Of a stretch of DNA of 64,000 nucleotides, positions 9,063-17,523 are shown piece by piece. A model generated the notes under the pieces. The model saw only the letters and a program-made list of their open reading frames with translations, searched no databases and was not told where the DNA came from. Each line of letters starts with the position of its first letter. Positions within the stretch are counted from its first letter, which is position 1. Location of the stretch: contig JBLIOE010000004.1 in the NCBI GenBank assembly GCA_047639555.1, positions 82,957 to 146,956 of the forward strand, read 5' to 3'. The translations under genes and the position numbers were made by a program. Origin of the DNA: JAJRXC01 sp047639555. GTDB taxonomy: Bacteria > Actinomycetota > Acidimicrobiia > Acidimicrobiales > Aldehydirespiratoraceae.

Positions 9063-9380
9063 ATGACCGATGCCACCGCCACACCCGTGCACTTCATCGC
9101 CCACTTCACCGTGAACGATGCTGATGGATACCGCCAGTACGAGAAGGGCTTCTTTCCCGTGTTGAAGGCGTCGGGCGCCCGATTCCTCACGTATGACGAC
9201 AACGTTCGGGTGCTCGAAGGAGAGCGACCCGAAGGACGCACGGTCATCATCGAGTTTCCGTCGGAGGCGGCGTTGGACGAGTGGTGGGACTCGCCTGAAT
9301 ATCGAGAACTTGCGGCCATTCGTCAGGCGGCCACCACCACCCACTCCATCTCCGTGGTCCACGCCCCACCGGCCCGCTGA
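9063..9380 (+). CDS. DUF1330 family protein
   Basis: This 105-residue protein belongs to the DUF1330 family, a ferredoxin-like dimeric alpha/beta-barrel fold. Typical features are the early DADGYRQYEKGF segment, the central GARFLTYDDNVRVLEG strand and the late WWDSPEYRELAAIR helix. Members are cytoplasmic and mostly uncharacterised. A well-placed AGGAG (9052-9056) precedes ATG 9063, which settles the start over the out-of-frame ATG at 9059. It lies 40 bases before the malyl-CoA lyase gene and probably shares its transcript. Confidence 0.85.
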   Translation: MTDATATPVHFIAHFTVNDADGYRQYEKGFFPVLKASGARFLTYDDNVRVLEGERPEGRTVIIEFPSEAALDEWWDSPEYRELAAIRQAATTTHSISVVHAPPAR

Positions 9381-9420
9381 CCCTTACCGCCCCGAACGAA
9401 GACAAGGTCTGGATCCACCA

Positions 9421-10479
9421 ATGGTCAAGAGCGCAAAAGACTTCTTCAAGCCCCTCGCTGTAGGTGCACCACAGCCGCTGCGGGAGATACCGGTGCGCCC
9501 GTCGCGGGTGATTCACTTCTTCCCGCCGTCGAACGCCAAGATGGTGGCGAAGGCGTCGGATATCGCGCCGACGGTCGACATCCTGCTTGGCAACCTGGAA
9601 GACGGCGTACCCGCCGATCAGAAGGAAGCCGCCCGGGCCGGAATGGTCGAAGTGGGCAAGACCGTCGAGATGGGCGACACCCAGTTGTGGACCCGAACCA
9701 ACAGCCTCGACTCCCCGTGGGGTCTCGACGACCTCTACACGCTGGTCACCGAGATCGGCGACAAGCTCGATGTCATCATGATCCCCAAGGTCGAGGGCGC
9801 GGAGGACATCCACTTCGTCGACCGACTCCTGGCGCAACTCGAAGCGAAGGCCGGGCTGACCAAACCGTTGATGGTGCACGCCATCCTCGAAACGGCCCGT
9901 GGGGTGGCCAATGTCGAAGAGATCTGTGGCGCGAGTCCGCGTATGCAGGGCCTCTCACTTGGCCCGGCCGACCTCGCCGCGAATCGAGGAATGAAAACCA
10001 CTCGCGTCGGCGGGGGACACCCCAGCTATCTGGTGCGCGACGACCCTGATCCGGAGAACAACGACGCCCCCCGGGCCACCGCCCAGCAGGACCTGTGGCA
10101 CTACACGATGGCCCGAATGGTCGATGCCTGCGTGACCCACGGCATCCTTCCGTTCTACGGGCCGTTTGGCGATATCGCCGACACAACGGCCTGCGAAGAC
10201 CAGTTCCGCAACGCCTACCTGCTGGGCTGCGTTGGGGCCTGGAGCCTGCACCCCGTGCAGATTGGTATCGCCAAGAAGGTCTTCAGCCCCGATCCGGGCG
10301 AGGTCACTCACGCGCAACGAGTGATCGACGCGATGGGCGACGGCACCGGTGCATTGATGCTCGATGGGAAGATGGAAGACGACGCCAGCGTGAAGCAATG
10401 CCATGTTGTGGTCGAGTTGGCCCGAAGCCTGGCCGCTCGCGATCCTGAACTCGCCGAGATGTATGGATTCACCGCATGA
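9421..10479 (+). CDS. mcl: L-malyl-CoA/beta-methylmalyl-CoA lyase (Chloroflexus Mcl type)
   Basis: This 352-residue member of the HpcH/HpaI aldolase/citrate-lyase-beta superfamily matches the Chloroflexus Mcl pattern along its whole length. Landmarks are KPLAVGAPQPLREIPVRPSR at the N-terminus, LLGNLEDGVP (substrate/metal acidic region), VIMIPKVEGAEDIHFVD, LSLGPADLAANRGMKTTRVG and GPFGDIADTTACE. Such enzymes reversibly cleave malyl-CoA to acetyl-CoA and glyoxylate, and beta-methylmalyl-CoA to propionyl-CoA and glyoxylate, with Mg2+. ATG 9421 aligns with the family start. The next gene overlaps by four bases and encodes a related lyase. The rest of the 3-hydroxypropionate bicycle is not in the window, so glyoxylate/propionate assimilation is the safer reading. 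Confidence 0.88.
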   Translation: MVKSAKDFFKPLAVGAPQPLREIPVRPSRVIHFFPPSNAKMVAKASDIAPTVDILLGNLEDGVPADQKEAARAGMVEVGKTVEMGDTQLWTRTNSLDSPWGLDDLYTLVTEIGDKLDVIMIPKVEGAEDIHFVDRLLAQLEAKAGLTKPLMVHAILETARGVANVEEICGASPRMQGLSLGPADLAANRGMKTTRVGGGHPSYLVRDDPDPENNDAPRATAQQDLWHYTMARMVDACVTHGILPFYGPFGDIADTTACEDQFRNAYLLGCVGAWSLHPVQIGIAKKVFSPDPGEVTHAQRVIDAMGDGTGALMLDGKMEDDASVKQCHVVVELARSLAARDPELAEMYGFTA

Positions 10480-11345
10480 GCGACGATCTCCGGCCGCGAC
10501 GCTCAGTTCTCTACATGCCTGCGGCCAACGCTCGGGCGCTCGAGAAGGCCAAAGCCATCCCGGCCGATGCGCTGATCTTCGACCTTGAAGATGCCGTTGC
10601 CCCCGATGCGAAGGACACCGCCCGCGAGCAGGCCGTTGCGGCCGCAACTTCGGGCGACTATGGAAATCGTGAAATCACCATTCGTTGCAATGGACTCGAC
10701 ACGCCATGGGGCGCCGACGACATCGCCGCCGCGGCCGCCGCCGGCCCGGCGGCCATCGTCATCCCAAAGGTCACCGGTACCGCCCATCTCGGCGCGATTG
10801 CTAATGCGATGGAGGCGGCGGGCGCACCCGATCACACGGCGATTTGGCCGATGGTTGAGACGCCCGAAGGCATCTTTGCGGCGAGGGAGATCGCCGCGTT
10901 CGACCGCGTCGCCGTGATGGTGATGGGCACAAACGACCTCGCCAAGGAGTTACACGCCGCCTTGCTGCCGGGCCGCCACCCGCTGATCGCGCACCTCGCT
11001 ACCGCGATCTTGGCCGCACGGGCTGAGGGAGTGGAGATCGTTGACGGCGTCTTCAATGACATCTCGGATGCCGACGGTTTTGTGGCCGAATGCCAGCAGG
11101 GCTTCGAGATGGGCTTCGACGGCAAGACTCTCATTCACCCATCACAGGTGGGGCCAGCCAACGACATGTGGGCCCCCAGCACGGACGAGATCGCACATGC
11201 CCGCCTGGTGATCGCCGCGTTCGAAGAAGCCGAAGCCGAGGGCCGAGGTGTCATCACCATCGACGGCAAGATGATCGAAAACCTCCATGTCGACAACGCC
11301 CGGCGCTGCCTGGCCGTTGCCGCGGCAATCGAAGCGGCGGGCTGA
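10476..11345 (+). CDS. CitE-like HpcH/HpaI aldolase/lyase
   Basis: This 289-residue protein belongs to the CitE/citramalyl-CoA lyase-like branch of the HpcH/HpaI superfamily. The motifs RRSVLYMPAAN, LIFDLEDAVAP (acidic metal ligands), AIVIPKV, a WPMVETPEGI strand with its Glu, and FDGKTLIHPSQV are all in family order. Likely reactions are cleavage of a 3-hydroxyacyl-CoA such as citramalyl- or malyl-CoA, or hydrolysis of malyl-CoA to malate (malyl-CoA thioesterase, as in Rhodobacter Mcl2). It starts inside the mcl stop (ATGA overlap), so the two are coupled, which favours malyl-CoA chemistry. Confidence 0.8.
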   Translation: MSDDLRPRRSVLYMPAANARALEKAKAIPADALIFDLEDAVAPDAKDTAREQAVAAATSGDYGNREITIRCNGLDTPWGADDIAAAAAAGPAAIVIPKVTGTAHLGAIANAMEAAGAPDHTAIWPMVETPEGIFAAREIAAFDRVAVMVMGTNDLAKELHAALLPGRHPLIAHLATAILAARAEGVEIVDGVFNDISDADGFVAECQQGFEMGFDGKTLIHPSQVGPANDMWAPSTDEIAHARLVIAAFEEAEAEGRGVITIDGKMIENLHVDNARRCLAVAAAIEAAG

Positions 11346-11351
11346 GGTCGT

Positions 11352-12131
11352 CTACGACTTGAACTGGCCGGCGTCTCTGGCGTCGCCCTTGATCTTGAAG
11401 CCGTCTTCTTCGGTCGCGACGACAACGCCGCGATTGATGCTCACCCAATCCCGAGCCTCCATATAGGGCTTGAACGTCTTGCCGATGAGCTTTTGATCGT
11501 CGATCGTCTTCGGGCGTTGGATTTCGTATAACTGGGGAAACTCAAGCCAGCCGCAGACGGTGTCCCAAAGCCGGAGCGCGGCATCGCCGGTGGGTGGATC
11601 GATCAGAACCGGGCCGAAGATTGTCTGCTCCGGGCCTCCGTCGATACCGGGGAAGAACAAGGTCGGCACGCCGAAGCCATCGGCCGCAACCACCTTGTCG
11701 TGGTCGGCCTTCACCTCATCGTGGGTGCTGAGATCGTGCATCGACTCGTCGACGAGGCCCGGGTCCATCCCGATCTCTTGGAGCAGGATGCGGGCAACGT
11801 CGGGCTCGTGGATCTTCATGCCGTCGTGGTGCAACGCGTTTCCGGTGATCGCATACCAATCGTCGACGTGTTTCATATCGATGCGTCGTAGCAGCGCGCC
11901 AATACGCAAGATCGACCAGCCATAGCTCCAGTCTCGTTCCCACGGGTGCTTCTTGCCCTCGACCCGGTTCACCTCTTCGAGCGAGAAGAACCGCCAATTG
12001 ATGGTGAGGTCGATCTGGTCGCGGACCTCACGAATCCAACGAGAGGTCTGATACGCCCACGGACACAGCACGTCGAAGTGAAAGTCGACGGTTGTCGGTC
12101 GGAAGGGCGACGGGTTCACAGCGGTGGTCAT
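11352..12131 (-). CDS. DsbA-fold oxidoreductase, Rv2466c-like (mycothiol-dependent type)
   Basis: The 259-residue protein has a thioredoxin/DsbA fold. The active-site region is FDVLCPWAY (Cys23-Pro-Trp-Ala26), placed after the first strand, and the cis-Pro loop is GFGVPTLFF. It resembles actinobacterial DsbA-like proteins such as mycobacterial Rv2466c, which I recall as CPWC and as a mycothiol-dependent reductase. Here the second Cys is Ala, so a monothiol mechanism is expected. There is no signal peptide, so it is cytoplasmic. It converges on the CitE-like gene with only six bases between and is divergent from the TetR gene at 12246, whose operator region it shares. Confidence 0.75.
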   Translation of the reverse strand: MTTAVNPSPFRPTTVDFHFDVLCPWAYQTSRWIREVRDQIDLTINWRFFSLEEVNRVEGKKHPWERDWSYGWSILRIGALLRRIDMKHVDDWYAITGNALHHDGMKIHEPDVARILLQEIGMDPGLVDESMHDLSTHDEVKADHDKVVAADGFGVPTLFFPGIDGGPEQTIFGPVLIDPPTGDAALRLWDTVCGWLEFPQLYEIQRPKTIDDQKLIGKTFKPYMEARDWVSINRGVVVATEEDGFKIKGDARDAGQFKS

Positions 12132-12216
12132 GGTTCTGCCTTCGAGGGGGCGTGCCTAGAGGACCGAACGTAGCGGGATTGGGCGTCCCTCCGAAGACCG
12201 GTGACATCCTTGACCG

Positions 12217-12234
12217 ACCTAACAAGCGTTAGGT
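12217..12234. promoter_or_regulatory. TetR operator candidate (perfect inverted repeat)
   Basis: ACCTAAC (12217-12223) and GTTAGGT (12228-12234) form a perfect 7-base inverted repeat around AAGC. It lies 11 bases before the TetR start codon, in the region shared with the divergent DsbA-like gene. Its size and position fit autoregulation by the TetR protein at 12246 and control of the carboxylase operon that follows. Confidence 0.65.
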
Positions 12235-12245
12235 AGGGTTGAAAG

Positions 12246-12833
12246 ATGGTTGTGATCTCACCGGAGCAGACGGGTCGACAGCGTGTACTCGACGCTGCCG
12301 CGCAACTCTTCGTTGATCAGGGCTACCCCGGTACAACTCTTCGCCAGATCGCAAGCGCCGCCGGGATCAAGGCGGGCTCGATCTACCACCACTTTGATTC
12401 GAAAGATGAGCTGTTCGTTGCGGTCCTGCACGACGGAATCATCGTGATGCTGGATGCGTTCGACACCAGCGGTTCGGCGCTTGGCCCTGCGGATCCGATC
12501 GATCGGCAACTCCTCGCCCATGTCCACGCCCATCTCAGCGCGGTCTTCGAAAACGGGCCGTATACGACAGCCCACGTTGCTGTTTTCTTCACCGCTCCGG
12601 ACGACGTCCGCCGGCAGGTCGTGCCGCAGCGCGACCTTTATGAACAGCGCTGGAACGATCTCTTCAAGCGGCTCCTCCCGACGCTGTCGAGCAAAGACCG
12701 TCAGCTGCGTCGGCTCTTCCTCTTCGGGGTAATGAACGCCACCGCAGAATGGTTCGACCGCAACGGCGCACTGTCGGTCGAACAGCTCGCAACGGCGATC
12801 ACCGACCAATTCTTGAACGGAGTCGAGCCATGA
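12246..12833 (+). CDS. TetR family regulator of the carboxylase operon
   Basis: This is a 195-residue TetR-type repressor. Its N-terminal DNA-binding domain is intact: RQRVLDAAAQLF, TTLRQIASAAGIKAGSIYHHF and SKDELF follow the family pattern over residues 10-55. The C-terminal half is a helical ligand pocket, probably sensing an acyl-CoA given the neighbours. Its stop codon overlaps the start of the carboxylase beta gene (ATGA at 12830), so regulator and enzymes share a transcript. The palindrome at 12217-12234 just upstream is its likely operator. Confidence 0.9.
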   Translation: MVVISPEQTGRQRVLDAAAQLFVDQGYPGTTLRQIASAAGIKAGSIYHHFDSKDELFVAVLHDGIIVMLDAFDTSGSALGPADPIDRQLLAHVHAHLSAVFENGPYTTAHVAVFFTAPDDVRRQVVPQRDLYEQRWNDLFKRLLPTLSSKDRQLRRLFLFGVMNATAEWFDRNGALSVEQLATAITDQFLNGVEP

Positions 12834-14452
12834 ATCGGATCACCTCAAAGGTCGACACCGGCTCGGCCGAGTTCGCGGCCAACCGCGACACGTACTTGGA
12901 GCTCGTGGCCACGCTCAAGGCCCGCCAGCAGGGCGCCATGGATGGCGGTCGAGGCCGACAGAAGTCAATAGAACGCCATCTCGAACGCGGCAAGCTGATG
13001 GTGCGTGATCGCATCGATCTCGTCACCGACAACAACACGCCGTTCCTCGAATTCTCGACCCTGAGCGCCTTCGGCCAATACGACGACGAGGCGCCGGGAG
13101 CCGGAATCGTCACCGGCATTGGCGTCGTCCATGGCGTGCCCTGGGTGTTCATCGCCAACGACGCCACGGTGAAGGGCGGAAGCCTGTTCCCGATGTCGAT
13201 CAAGAAGCACGTCCGAGCGCAAGACATCGCGGAGGAGAACCGACTCGGCGTCATCTACCTCGTCGATTCGGGTGGGGCCTTCCTTCCGCGGCAAGACGAA
13301 CTCTTCCCCGATAAGGACCACTTCGGCGGGTCGTTCTATCGACAGGCTCGACTGTCGGCCCAGGGACTCCCCCAACTCGCTGTTGTGCTGGGCGGCTGCA
13401 CCGCCGGTGGTGCGTATGTCCCGGCTCTCAGCGATGAAGTCATCATGGTCGAGGGCATCGGACGCATCTTCCTAGGAGGACCACCGATCGTGAAGGCCGC
13501 GCTCGGGGAGATCGTGGACGCCGACGATCTCGGCGGCGCCGCGCTCCACACCCATACGAGCGGGGTGAGCGACTACATGGTGTCCACCGAACGCGAGGCG
13601 TACGGCAAGCTCCGTGAGATCTGCGAAACCACGAACCAGCGACGAGTCGATGAGCGCCAAGGGTGGCTCGACTGGACCGAACCCGAACCCCCGGCCTTCG
13701 CGGCCGAGGAGATCTACGGCATCGTCAGCGCCGACGATCGCATTCCCTTCGATGCCACCGAGATCGTCGCCCGCATCGTCGACGGCAGTCGGTTCTCCGC
13801 GTTCAAGCCGGAATGGGGCGAGTCCATTGTCTGCGGCTTTGCTCGGGTGTGGGGTCATCTCGTCGGCATCATCTCCAACAACGGCATCATCTTTAGCGAA
13901 TCGGCCTTGAAAGCCGCCCACTTCATCGAGCTGTGCGAACAACGCCGGGTGCCATTGCTGTTCCTCCAGAACACCAGCGGCTACATGGTTGGTACCGACA
14001 GCGAGAAGGGCGGCATCGCCAAGAACGGCGCCAAGATGGTCGCTGCGGTAGCCAACGCCACGGTGCCGAAGTACACGGTGCTCGTCGGCGGCTCGTACGG
14101 CGCCGGCAACTACGGCATGTGTGGCCGGGGCTTCAACCCCCGTTTTCTCTTCGCCTGGCCCAACTCCCGGATCGCCACGATGGCCGCCGACACCGCGGAG
14201 ACCGTTCTTGTCGATATTCGGGTTGGCGGCATGAAGGGCGCCGAGACAACGGATGAAGAACTGGCCGAGATTCGAGCGAATATCCGCGGTCAATACGAAA
14301 CGCAGAGTGACCCGTACTACGCCACGAGCCGGCTCTGGGACGACGGCCTGATTGATCCGGTCGACACTCGCGACGCCCTCGGCCTATCGCTCTCACTCGC
14401 CGCTCGCCACGACAAACCGGCGCCCGGCCCGGGCATCGTCTACCGGATGTAA
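12830..14452 (+). CDS. Acyl-CoA carboxylase beta subunit, methylcrotonyl-CoA carboxylase-like
   Basis: This is a 540-residue carboxyltransferase subunit of a biotin-dependent acyl-CoA carboxylase. It follows the methylcrotonyl/geranyl-CoA carboxylase beta pattern: ANDATVKGGSLFPMSIKKH, VDSGGAFLPRQDELFPD, GGCTAGGAYVPALSDE, LFLQNTSGYMVG and GGSYGAGNYGMCGR appear in order. The usual late motif after NSRI differs here (ATMAADTAE rather than a VMGGEQ-like stretch), so the substrate may not be methylcrotonyl-CoA itself. It is translationally coupled to the TetR gene and followed two bases later by the biotin subunit. Confidence 0.85.
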   Translation: MNRITSKVDTGSAEFAANRDTYLELVATLKARQQGAMDGGRGRQKSIERHLERGKLMVRDRIDLVTDNNTPFLEFSTLSAFGQYDDEAPGAGIVTGIGVVHGVPWVFIANDATVKGGSLFPMSIKKHVRAQDIAEENRLGVIYLVDSGGAFLPRQDELFPDKDHFGGSFYRQARLSAQGLPQLAVVLGGCTAGGAYVPALSDEVIMVEGIGRIFLGGPPIVKAALGEIVDADDLGGAALHTHTSGVSDYMVSTEREAYGKLREICETTNQRRVDERQGWLDWTEPEPPAFAAEEIYGIVSADDRIPFDATEIVARIVDGSRFSAFKPEWGESIVCGFARVWGHLVGIISNNGIIFSESALKAAHFIELCEQRRVPLLFLQNTSGYMVGTDSEKGGIAKNGAKMVAAVANATVPKYTVLVGGSYGAGNYGMCGRGFNPRFLFAWPNSRIATMAADTAETVLVDIRVGGMKGAETTDEELAEIRANIRGQYETQSDPYYATSRLWDDGLIDPVDTRDALGLSLSLAARHDKPAPGPGIVYRM

Positions 14453-14454
14453 CC

Positions 14455-16359
14455 ATGAGAATTCTCATTGCGAACCGAGGCGAAATCGCCCGCCGAATCA
14501 TCCGCACCGCGCACCGCCTCGGGCATGAGACGGTCGCCGTTTTCGCGAGGCCCGACGCGAGTGCCCCCTTCGTCGCGGAGGCCACCACCGCGGTCGAAAT
14601 TGGTCCCGCGAGTCTGGCCGATTCCTACCTGTCGAGCGAGCGAGTGCTCGCAGCTGCGGCAGCTACCGGAGCCACGGCCGTCCATCCCGGTTATGGCTTC
14701 CTGGCGGAGAATGCTTCTTTCGCGCAGGCGTGCATGGACCAGGGGCTCATCTGGATCGGGCCGAACCCGAGCGTCATCGCATCAATGGGCTCCAAGATCG
14801 AAGCCCGCGGGATCGCGGAGGCCGCCGGTGTCCCCACGATCCCGGGATGGTCCGACTCGCAAGATCCAGCCGCGCTCGCCGAGGCGGCCGCCCGAATCGG
14901 GTTCCCGGTGCTCGTGAAGGCGTCGGCCGGTGGCGGCGGCAAGGGCATCCGCATCGCGGAGACCGCCAACGACTTCAGTGCCGCGCTCAGCGAAGCGTCG
15001 TCCGAGGCACTCCGTTCGTTCGGCGACGACCGCGTGATTGTCGAGCGCTACGTGCAGCGACCGCGCCATATCGAGGTGCAGATCCTCGGCGACCGACACG
15101 GTGCCATCGTGGAACTCGGCACCCGAGAATGCTCCGTGCAGCGCCGTTACCAGAAGCTCTTGGAGGAAGCGCCGGCCCCCAATCTCACCGCGGAGACCGA
15201 AAGTGCCATCCGCGAGTCCGCTCGGTTACTGGGCGCGGCGATGGGCTACGACTCCGCGGGCACCGTCGAGTTTGTGGTCGACGACGAAACGGGTGACCAC
15301 TTCTTCCTCGAGGTGAACACTCGTCTGCAGGTAGAACATCCGGTAACGGAAGCCATCAGCGGACTCGACCTGGTTGAGCTCATGATCCGGGTTGCGGCCG
15401 GTGAACCGTTGCCGTTCGATCGCGAGCCGGTGCCCTTCAACGGTCATGCGATCGAAGCGCGTATTCTCGCCGAGGATCCAACCAACAACTTTGCGCCGCA
15501 GACGGGAACCATCCACCAGTTGCGAGTCCCGGCGGGGGTCCGTTGGGACTCGGCGATCGAAGCGGGCAGTGAGATCACGCCGCACTACGACTCGATGATC
15601 GCGAAGCTCATCGTCCACGCCCCGACTCGAGACGAAGCGCTCGCCCAGATGCGCCGCGGCCTCGACGAGCTAGTGATCGACGGTGTTCCCACCTCGGCCG
15701 GCTTCCATCGGTGGCTTGTCGACCAGGAGCCGATCGTCGCCGGCCGGGTGACCACTCGATTCCTCGACGAAGTCCCCGTCGCGGCCCGGCCCGAGGAGGC
15801 GGCCGACGCGGCGTTGGTCGCCGCCGTCGCCTGGGCTCAGGCCGCAGAGATCAACGGGGCAACGAGCCCCTGGACGTCGTCGTCGTTCTCGGTGACACCT
15901 CACAAGATGGCCCGAAACCTCGGGCTAGTCGACGCCGACGGAGCCACCCACGAGTTCGCACTGGTCGATGCCGACCTCGGTCGACGCGATCTGCCGCCAA
16001 CTGCGATCGATCGGGCGAGCGGTCGAGTCGCCATCAACCGTCGTGGCTTCACCCAGAGCTTCATCGTGGTGAGCAGAAGCGAACGATGGGCACCAACTGT
16101 TGCGAGTCGGCAGGGAAGTGGCGACGCCGTTGTGGCGCCGTTCCCCGCCGTCGTGACCGAAGTGAACGTGGCGCCCGGCGATGTCGTGGAAGGTGATCAG
16201 GTATTGGTCGTCATCGAAGCGATGAAGATGCTGCACTCATTACGGTCCAGCGGAGCAGCGTCGATCGCCGAAGTACGCGTCGCTCCCGGCGATCAGGTTT
16301 CGACCGGCGACGTGCTGGTTACGTTCGCGAAGCCAACCGTTGAAGAAGAAGACTCCTAG
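14455..16359 (+). CDS. Acyl-CoA carboxylase alpha subunit (biotin carboxylase plus biotin carrier)
   Basis: This 634-residue subunit has an N-terminal biotin carboxylase domain (ANRGEIARRI; HPGYGFLAENASF; ATP-grasp glycine loop KASAGGGGKGIRIAE; FFLEVNTRLQVEHPVTE) and a C-terminal biotinyl domain with VIEAMKM, biotinylated Lys591. It carboxylates biotin with ATP and bicarbonate and works with the beta subunit encoded just upstream. The order beta-alpha-acyl-CoA dehydrogenase matches leucine/isovalerate (liu-like) and acyclic terpene pathways. The biotin synthesis genes at 55-58 kb could supply its cofactor. Confidence 0.9.
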   Translation: MRILIANRGEIARRIIRTAHRLGHETVAVFARPDASAPFVAEATTAVEIGPASLADSYLSSERVLAAAAATGATAVHPGYGFLAENASFAQACMDQGLIWIGPNPSVIASMGSKIEARGIAEAAGVPTIPGWSDSQDPAALAEAAARIGFPVLVKASAGGGGKGIRIAETANDFSAALSEASSEALRSFGDDRVIVERYVQRPRHIEVQILGDRHGAIVELGTRECSVQRRYQKLLEEAPAPNLTAETESAIRESARLLGAAMGYDSAGTVEFVVDDETGDHFFLEVNTRLQVEHPVTEAISGLDLVELMIRVAAGEPLPFDREPVPFNGHAIEARILAEDPTNNFAPQTGTIHQLRVPAGVRWDSAIEAGSEITPHYDSMIAKLIVHAPTRDEALAQMRRGLDELVIDGVPTSAGFHRWLVDQEPIVAGRVTTRFLDEVPVAARPEEAADAALVAAVAWAQAAEINGATSPWTSSSFSVTPHKMARNLGLVDADGATHEFALVDADLGRRDLPPTAIDRASGRVAINRRGFTQSFIVVSRSERWAPTVASRQGSGDAVVAPFPAVVTEVNVAPGDVVEGDQVLVVIEAMKMLHSLRSSGAASIAEVRVAPGDQVSTGDVLVTFAKPTVEEEDS

Positions 16360-16362
16360 GAG

Positions 16363-17523
16363 ATGTTCATGCCCCATCGCAACGCCTACATGACCGACGA
16401 ACTCCAGGCGATCTACGACCAGGTGGTCGACTTCGTAGCCAAGGAGGTCAAGCCGCACGGTCAGCAGTGGGAAGACGACGGCAAGGTGCCGCGAGAGATC
16501 CTCCAGAAGATGGGTGCGCTGGGCATGCTCAGCCTGCGGGTGCCGGAAGAACTCGGCGGTCTCGGCATGGGTTACCTGGCTTCCGCCACGTTTAGCGAAG
16601 CGCTGGGCTCGTCCACATTCGCCGGATTCGAGGTGACTGCGTTGGTGCACACCGACATGGCCGGCCCTCACCTAATCAACTCCGGCTCACCCGAACAGCT
16701 GGCTCAATACGTGCCCGGCATGTTGGCGGGGGAGTTCATCTTGTCCATCGGTGTGAGCGAGCCCGACGCCGGTTCCGATGTCGCCGGCATACGCACCAAA
16801 GCGGTGAAGGACGGCGACGGCTGGCGCATCAACGGCACCAAGACCTTCATCACCAATGCGGTCTACGGAGACATGACTATCGTTGCGGCCCGGACTGACC
16901 TCGACAACAAGTACGGCATCTCGATGTTCTTGGTACCGGCGGGCACCGAGGGATTCTCTGTGGCCAAGAAACTCGACAAACACGGCTGGCGCTGCAGCGA
17001 CACCGCAGAACTCACCCTCGACAACGTCTTCGTAACCGACGAGCAGCTACTGGGTACGCCGCATCGTGGCTTCTACGAGACGATGAAGAACTTCCAGAAC
17101 GAACGGATGGTGCTCATCGGTATGGGCGTGGGTGCAGCCCAGGCGGCGATCGACATGACCAACGAGTACTGCCAGAATCGCAGCGCGTTTGGCGGTCACC
17201 TCTACGACCTGGGCGCGATTCGTCAGCGAATGGCGATGAATCAGGCCAAGGTCGACGCCGCCCGCGCTTCGATGTACCACGCCGCTTGGCTCGGCGATAA
17301 CGGCATCGACAACGTGAAGGAAATGTCTGGGGCCAAGGCGTGGGGCTGCGAGATCGTCAACGAGGTCATGTACGACTGCGTGCAATTCCACGGCGGTATG
17401 GGGTACATGCGGGAGTCCGCGATCGAACGGATGTCGCGCGACGCCCGAATTCTGCCCATCGGGGGTGGCGCCACTGAGGTGATGCTCGAGGAAGTCGCCA
17501 AACGCTCCTACGGCTCCCACTAG
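16363..17523 (+). CDS. Acyl-CoA dehydrogenase, isovaleryl/citronellyl-CoA dehydrogenase-like
   Basis: This 386-residue flavoenzyme is of normal acyl-CoA dehydrogenase length. Landmarks are LGMLSLRVPEELGG, ILSIGVSEPDAGSDVAGIRTKA, WRINGTKTFITNA and the C-terminal GGMGYMRESAIERMSRDARI. The medium-chain-type catalytic Glu before GG is replaced by Gly (PIGGGATEVM). A Glu is present in FQNERMVLIG, the position used by isovaleryl-CoA dehydrogenase. That, plus carboxylase genes immediately upstream, supports oxidation of a branched acyl-CoA feeding the carboxylase. A TAGGAG precedes ATG 16363. It overlaps the convergent matB gene by four bases. Confidence 0.88.
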   Translation: MFMPHRNAYMTDELQAIYDQVVDFVAKEVKPHGQQWEDDGKVPREILQKMGALGMLSLRVPEELGGLGMGYLASATFSEALGSSTFAGFEVTALVHTDMAGPHLINSGSPEQLAQYVPGMLAGEFILSIGVSEPDAGSDVAGIRTKAVKDGDGWRINGTKTFITNAVYGDMTIVAARTDLDNKYGISMFLVPAGTEGFSVAKKLDKHGWRCSDTAELTLDNVFVTDEQLLGTPHRGFYETMKNFQNERMVLIGMGVGAAQAAIDMTNEYCQNRSAFGGHLYDLGAIRQRMAMNQAKVDAARASMYHAAWLGDNGIDNVKEMSGAKAWGCEIVNEVMYDCVQFHGGMGYMRESAIERMSRDARILPIGGGATEVMLEEVAKRSYGSH

